From NCBI RefSeq assembly GCF_030378165.1, contig NZ_CP119766.1:930001-994000 (forward strand): a stretch of DNA of 64,000 nt, written 5' to 3'. Source of the stretch: Flavobacterium panacagri (GTDB lineage Bacteria; Bacteroidota; Bacteroidia; Flavobacteriales; Flavobacteriaceae). The translations under genes were made by a program, and so were the position numbers. Position 1 is the first letter of the stretch; each line of letters begins with the position of its first letter. Shown here in pieces: positions 60,836-64,000 of the stretch. The notes beneath the pieces were generated by a model, which had not been told where the DNA came from, ran no database searches, and saw only the letters and a list, made by a program, of their open reading frames with translations.

Positions 60836-63226
60836 ATGAGAAAAAACCAAACCTCAATTCTAGCCATTGTCTGTGTCTTAGCTCTGCTGGGCATTATATG
60901 CGCCACCATGATGCCGCAAGGAATCAATAAAGATGATGAAGCACTCGCGGAATTCTCAACCGAAAGAGCTTTAAACCAAGTCGAAATTATTGCGCAAAAG
61001 CCCCATTATGTCGGATCGACAAATCATGAACTAGTTGCCAATTATTTAAAACTCGAATTAAACAGAATTGGTTTAGAAACTAGTGTTCAGGAAGGTTATA
61101 CTTTAAACGACAGAGGCCTTTTAGTAAAATCTAAAAATATTTTAGCAAGAATAAAAGGAACTAACAATACCAAAGCACTTTTACTTCTTTCTCATTACGA
61201 TAGTGCTCCACATTCTTTCTCAAAAGGAGCAAGCGACGACGCTTCGGGTGTCGCAACAATTTTAGAAGGTGTTCGTGCCTTTTTATATTCTAAACATCCT
61301 CAGAAAAATGACATCATCATTTTATTTTCAGATGCCGAAGAATTAGGTCTAAATGGAGCTGCTCTTTTTGTGAATCAGCATCCGTGGGCAAAAGATGTTG
61401 GTGTGGTTTTAAACTTTGAAGCCCGCGGAAGTTCTGGACCAAGCTATATGCTAATGGAAACCACAAAAGGAAATGAAGCCATGGTAAAAGCATTTTCTGA
61501 TGCCAAAACTTCTTATCCAGTTTCCAATTCATTGATGTACAGTATTTACAAAATGCTTCCAAACGATACTGATTTAACTGTTTTTAGAGAACAAGGAAAT
61601 ATTCAGGGTTACAACTTTGCATTTATAGATGGACATTTTAACTATCATACACAGCAAGACGATGTTCAGCATTTGAGCAAAACTACTTTAGCACATCAGG
61701 GCACTTACATCATGCCTTTGATCAAATATTTGAGCAACATTGATTTAACTAAAACAGAATCTACTGAAGATAATGTATATTTCAGTGCTCCGTTTTCATT
61801 CATAAGTTATCCTTTTTCCTGGGTAATGCCAATGACATTAATTGCTTTTGGATTATTGGCTTTATTTATTTTCATCGGAAAGGTAAAAAGAATCATCACT
61901 TTCAGAGAAATATTCAGAGGATTTGTACCTCTTTTGGGATCTATAATCATTGCTGGTTTAGTTACCTTTTTAGGATGGAAACTGATTTTGGAAATCTATC
62001 CGCAATATTCTGATCTTTTAAACGGATTTACCTATAACGGACACGCTTATATTGGCGCTTTTGTCACTTTAAGTATTGCAATTTGTTTTGCTTTCTACCA
62101 TCATTTTTCTGAAGCTAAAATTACCATGAATCATTTCGTGGCTCCTCTTTTACTTTGGATTATCATTAATGGATTTTTAGCAAACAGCTTAACAGGCGCA
62201 GGATTTTTAATCATTCCTGTTTATTTTGGAATTCTATTGTTCGGAATATTTATTTTCACACAGCATTATAGTTTGGGAGTCAATTTAATTTTCAGTATTC
62301 CAGCTTTGGCGATCATTGCACCGTTTATTGTAATGTTTCCAGTTGGCCTAGGACTTAAAATTCTATTCGGAAGTGCTATTTTAACCGTTTTGTTATTTGG
62401 ATTATTATTGCCAATATTTGGAGATTTTGCCCGAAAAGGAATTTGGACTGTGGTTTTCTTCCTTGCTTCTATCTCTTTTTTCATCTATGCAGGATATCAT
62501 TCTGATTATGAACCAGGCAAAGCCAAATCAAACAGTTTATTATATGTTTATAATGCTGACAACAATTCTGCCGTATGGACAACTTATGACAAAAACCTTG
62601 ATGACTGGACAAAATCTTATGTAGGCGAAAAGAATCAAAAAGCAGTGGGTTTAAATTCACTTCCATTGGCAAGTAAATACAATTCAACATTTACTTATAG
62701 CGCTATCGCACCAGTTGTTGATGTTCCTAAACCAACAATTCAGTTTTTAAGAGACAGCGTAATTGGAAATAACCGATATCTGAAAATCAGAATCACACCA
62801 AACAGAAAAGTAAACCGTTACGATATCTACGCCAATCCAAAAATGACGTTTTATAACTTTAAAGCAAATGGTGTAGCCACTTCCGGAGAAAAAGGAAATC
62901 GTTTACAACGCGAAGACAGCAAAATTCTTTGTTACTATGTTGTAGGCAATGAACCTTTGGAAATGGAATTCTACATCAACAAATCGTCTATTTTTGATAT
63001 GGATTTAATTGAAAGTTCATTTGATTTAATGTCAAATCCACTTCTAAATGTTAAACCAAGAGAAAACTGGATGATGCCGACTCCTTTTGTTTTAAATGAC
63101 GCTATTCTAATTCAGCAGAAAATAAAAAGATATGTTGCTCCAGTAAAACCAATCGAAACGGCTCCTGTTGTAGACAGTTCAGCGGTTTCAAAAGACAGTA
63201 TAAAACCAGTTGCATTACCAGAATAA
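60836..63226 (+). CDS. Membrane-bound M28-family zinc peptidase
   Basis: This 796-residue protein has an N-terminal anchor (about 7-27), then a periplasmic M28 aminopeptidase domain (about 40-310) with zinc ligands and catalytic residues in LSHYDSAPHS (His), KGASDDASGVA (Asp) and FSDAEELGLNGA (Glu-Glu). About eight membrane helices follow (about 325-560), then a beta-rich soluble C-terminal domain. It resembles Fxna/M28-type membrane peptidases of Bacteroidota. It would release N-terminal residues from peptides at the envelope. Confidence 0.9.
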   Translation: MRKNQTSILAIVCVLALLGIICATMMPQGINKDDEALAEFSTERALNQVEIIAQKPHYVGSTNHELVANYLKLELNRIGLETSVQEGYTLNDRGLLVKSKNILARIKGTNNTKALLLLSHYDSAPHSFSKGASDDASGVATILEGVRAFLYSKHPQKNDIIILFSDAEELGLNGAALFVNQHPWAKDVGVVLNFEARGSSGPSYMLMETTKGNEAMVKAFSDAKTSYPVSNSLMYSIYKMLPNDTDLTVFREQGNIQGYNFAFIDGHFNYHTQQDDVQHLSKTTLAHQGTYIMPLIKYLSNIDLTKTESTEDNVYFSAPFSFISYPFSWVMPMTLIAFGLLALFIFIGKVKRIITFREIFRGFVPLLGSIIIAGLVTFLGWKLILEIYPQYSDLLNGFTYNGHAYIGAFVTLSIAICFAFYHHFSEAKITMNHFVAPLLLWIIINGFLANSLTGAGFLIIPVYFGILLFGIFIFTQHYSLGVNLIFSIPALAIIAPFIVMFPVGLGLKILFGSAILTVLLFGLLLPIFGDFARKGIWTVVFFLASISFFIYAGYHSDYEPGKAKSNSLLYVYNADNNSAVWTTYDKNLDDWTKSYVGEKNQKAVGLNSLPLASKYNSTFTYSAIAPVVDVPKPTIQFLRDSVIGNNRYLKIRITPNRKVNRYDIYANPKMTFYNFKANGVATSGEKGNRLQREDSKILCYYVVGNEPLEMEFYINKSSIFDMDLIESSFDLMSNPLLNVKPRENWMMPTPFVLNDAILIQQKIKRYVAPVKPIETAPVVDSSAVSKDSIKPVALPE

Positions 63227-63244
63227 AGCAAATTAAGAAATAAT

Positions 63245-63287
63245 AAAAAGGCAGACTTTATAATTTTTAAAGTCTGCCTTTTTTTAT
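63245..63287. terminator. Bidirectional terminator between the peptidase and rhodanese genes
   Basis: AAAAAGGCAGACTTTA pairs with TAAAGTCTGCCTTTTT, followed by a long T run. Confidence 0.92.
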
Positions 63288-63289
63288 TT

Positions 63290-63685
63290 TCAGCAAGCGC
63301 ATTCCACTTTTAATCCTTCTTTTACACCTTTTGTGCCTTCTGTTGAAAAACCGTCAATTTTCCACCATTCCAGTCCTCCAATTAGTTCCTTAACCTTGAA
63401 TCCTAATTTGGTCATGTTCAAAGATCCTTTTGTCGAAGCATTACAGCCAATTCCGGTACAGTACACTACATACAGAATCTCTTTGTCCAAATGTTGTGTC
63501 GTTTCCAGATTCATTTCGCGGTGCGGCATATTAATAGCATTTGGGATATGCTCTTCATCATAACCAAAAGCTCTTCGGGCATCGATTACTACTATTTTTT
63601 CGCCATCGTTTAAAGCGTCAAATAAGTCTGAAGGATCCATTTCAAAAGCTAACTTATTCTCGTAATGTTTAATTTGTGTTTCCAT
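63290..63685 (-). CDS. Rhodanese-like domain protein
   Basis: This single-domain sulfurtransferase-like protein has 131 residues. IVVIDARRAFGYDEEHIPNAINMPHREMN is the rhodanese N-terminal signature, and the active-site loop is VYCTGIGCNAS, where the first Cys is the likely sulfur carrier. The C-terminus ends with two more Cys (VECAC). It may act in sulfur relay; no partner is nearby. A minus-strand TACTTTTG (63715-63722) fits a -7 box. Divergent from the LysR gene. Confidence 0.88.
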   Translation of the reverse strand: METQIKHYENKLAFEMDPSDLFDALNDGEKIVVIDARRAFGYDEEHIPNAINMPHREMNLETTQHLDKEILYVVYCTGIGCNASTKGSLNMTKLGFKVKELIGGLEWWKIDGFSTEGTKGVKEGLKVECAC

Positions 63686-63832
63686 TGTACTTATGTTTTA
63701 ATGATTTTATTTTCCAAAAGTAAAAGTTCAATACACACCAGAAAAACGAAAAGAATTCATGGATCGCATTAGTTTTTTTCATGCAAAAGCCAATCTAAAT
63801 TTTTGTTACTTTGTTGTGTAAACATCTGGAAA

Positions 63833-64000
63833 ATGGAAATTCGACATTTAAAACTGATAAAAGCAATTGTGGAAGAAGGCAGTATAACCAAAGCCATCGA
63901 CAAACTTCATTTGACACAATCAGCTTTAAGCCATCAGCTCAAAGAAGCCGAATATCAATTGGGTACTGCCATTTTTTTAAGAACCAATAAAAAACTGGTT
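63833..64000 (+). CDS. LysR-family transcriptional regulator (5' part)
   Basis: The first 56 codons are present and the frame is open to the window edge. The protein starts MEIRHLKLIKAIVEEGSITK and continues AIDKLHLTQSALSHQLKEAE and YQLGTAIFLRTNKKL, the standard LysR winged helix-turn-helix. It is divergent from the rhodanese gene, a typical LysR arrangement, so it may control that gene; no effector can be inferred. Confidence 0.9.
   Translation, partial: MEIRHLKLIKAIVEEGSITKAIDKLHLTQSALSHQLKEAEYQLGTAIFLRTNKKLV

Overview
The window looks like chromosome of a Flavobacterium-type member of the Bacteroidota (family Flavobacteriaceae). The evidence is AT-rich DNA, many promoters with the Bacteroidota -7 element TAnnTTTG, a bifunctional OlsF-like ornithine-lipid synthase, DUF4286 and SIMPL-type proteins, many Bacteroidota-style lipoproteins, and dispersed intergenic palindromes. 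I see no rRNA, tRNA, CRISPR array, insertion sequence or prophage. It is mostly core genome with small accessory patches (two toxin-antitoxin loci, repeat clusters, a family of secreted paralogues).

Layout. 1-6022: end of panC, panD, an esterase-like secreted protein with an altered nucleophile, radA, and an AsmA/GT51 glycosyltransferase, ending in a tandem repeat patch. 6035-13301: a LytS/LytTR-type two-component system (minus strand) beside four plus-strand envelope genes (SIMPL protein, VWA lipoprotein, L,D-transpeptidase, MuiA-like protein). The promoters of the SIMPL and VWA genes share a 67-bp architecture that looks like a tandem LytTR operator; this is the most interesting regulatory signal here. 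13406-17371: aldo/keto reductase, a TA locus with a frameshifted toxin between two repeat/terminator cassettes, an OmpA lipoprotein and xth. 17490-22202: olsF, then SUFU-like, DUF805, TM2 and RDD small membrane or immunity-like genes. 22363-28961: 2-hydroxyacid dehydrogenase, nhaA, a small lipoprotein, an intact ParE-type TA pair, proC, mgtE, rsmA. 29161-33669: DUF4286, TPR protein, lgt, serS. 33828-42328: lipoproteins and hypothetical proteins, secreted patatin, exported DinB-like protein, CDGSH protein, GH43 enzyme.

42329-45589: a composite repeat region, metG, another repeat, then a roughly 160-nt leader holding a long-range RNA stem before a small unknown gene. 45721-56911: three paralogous secreted proteins of about 480 residues, interleaved with an NfeD/flotillin pair, a DMT permease, a HAD phosphatase, a CAT-type acetyltransferase, an OmpA-type porin and ferritin. 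56994-64000: a tiny Lys/Cys-rich protein, DUF2461, ssb, a GNAT-nitrilase fusion, two small proteins, a membrane M28 peptidase, a rhodanese protein and the start of a LysR regulator.

Working together: pantothenate synthesis (panC/panD); envelope building and surveillance (GT51, L,D-transpeptidase, OmpA proteins, Lgt, flotillin/NfeD, OlsF, the two-component system); translation and genome upkeep (metG, serS, rsmA, radA, ssb, xth); ion homeostasis (nhaA, mgtE, ferritin).
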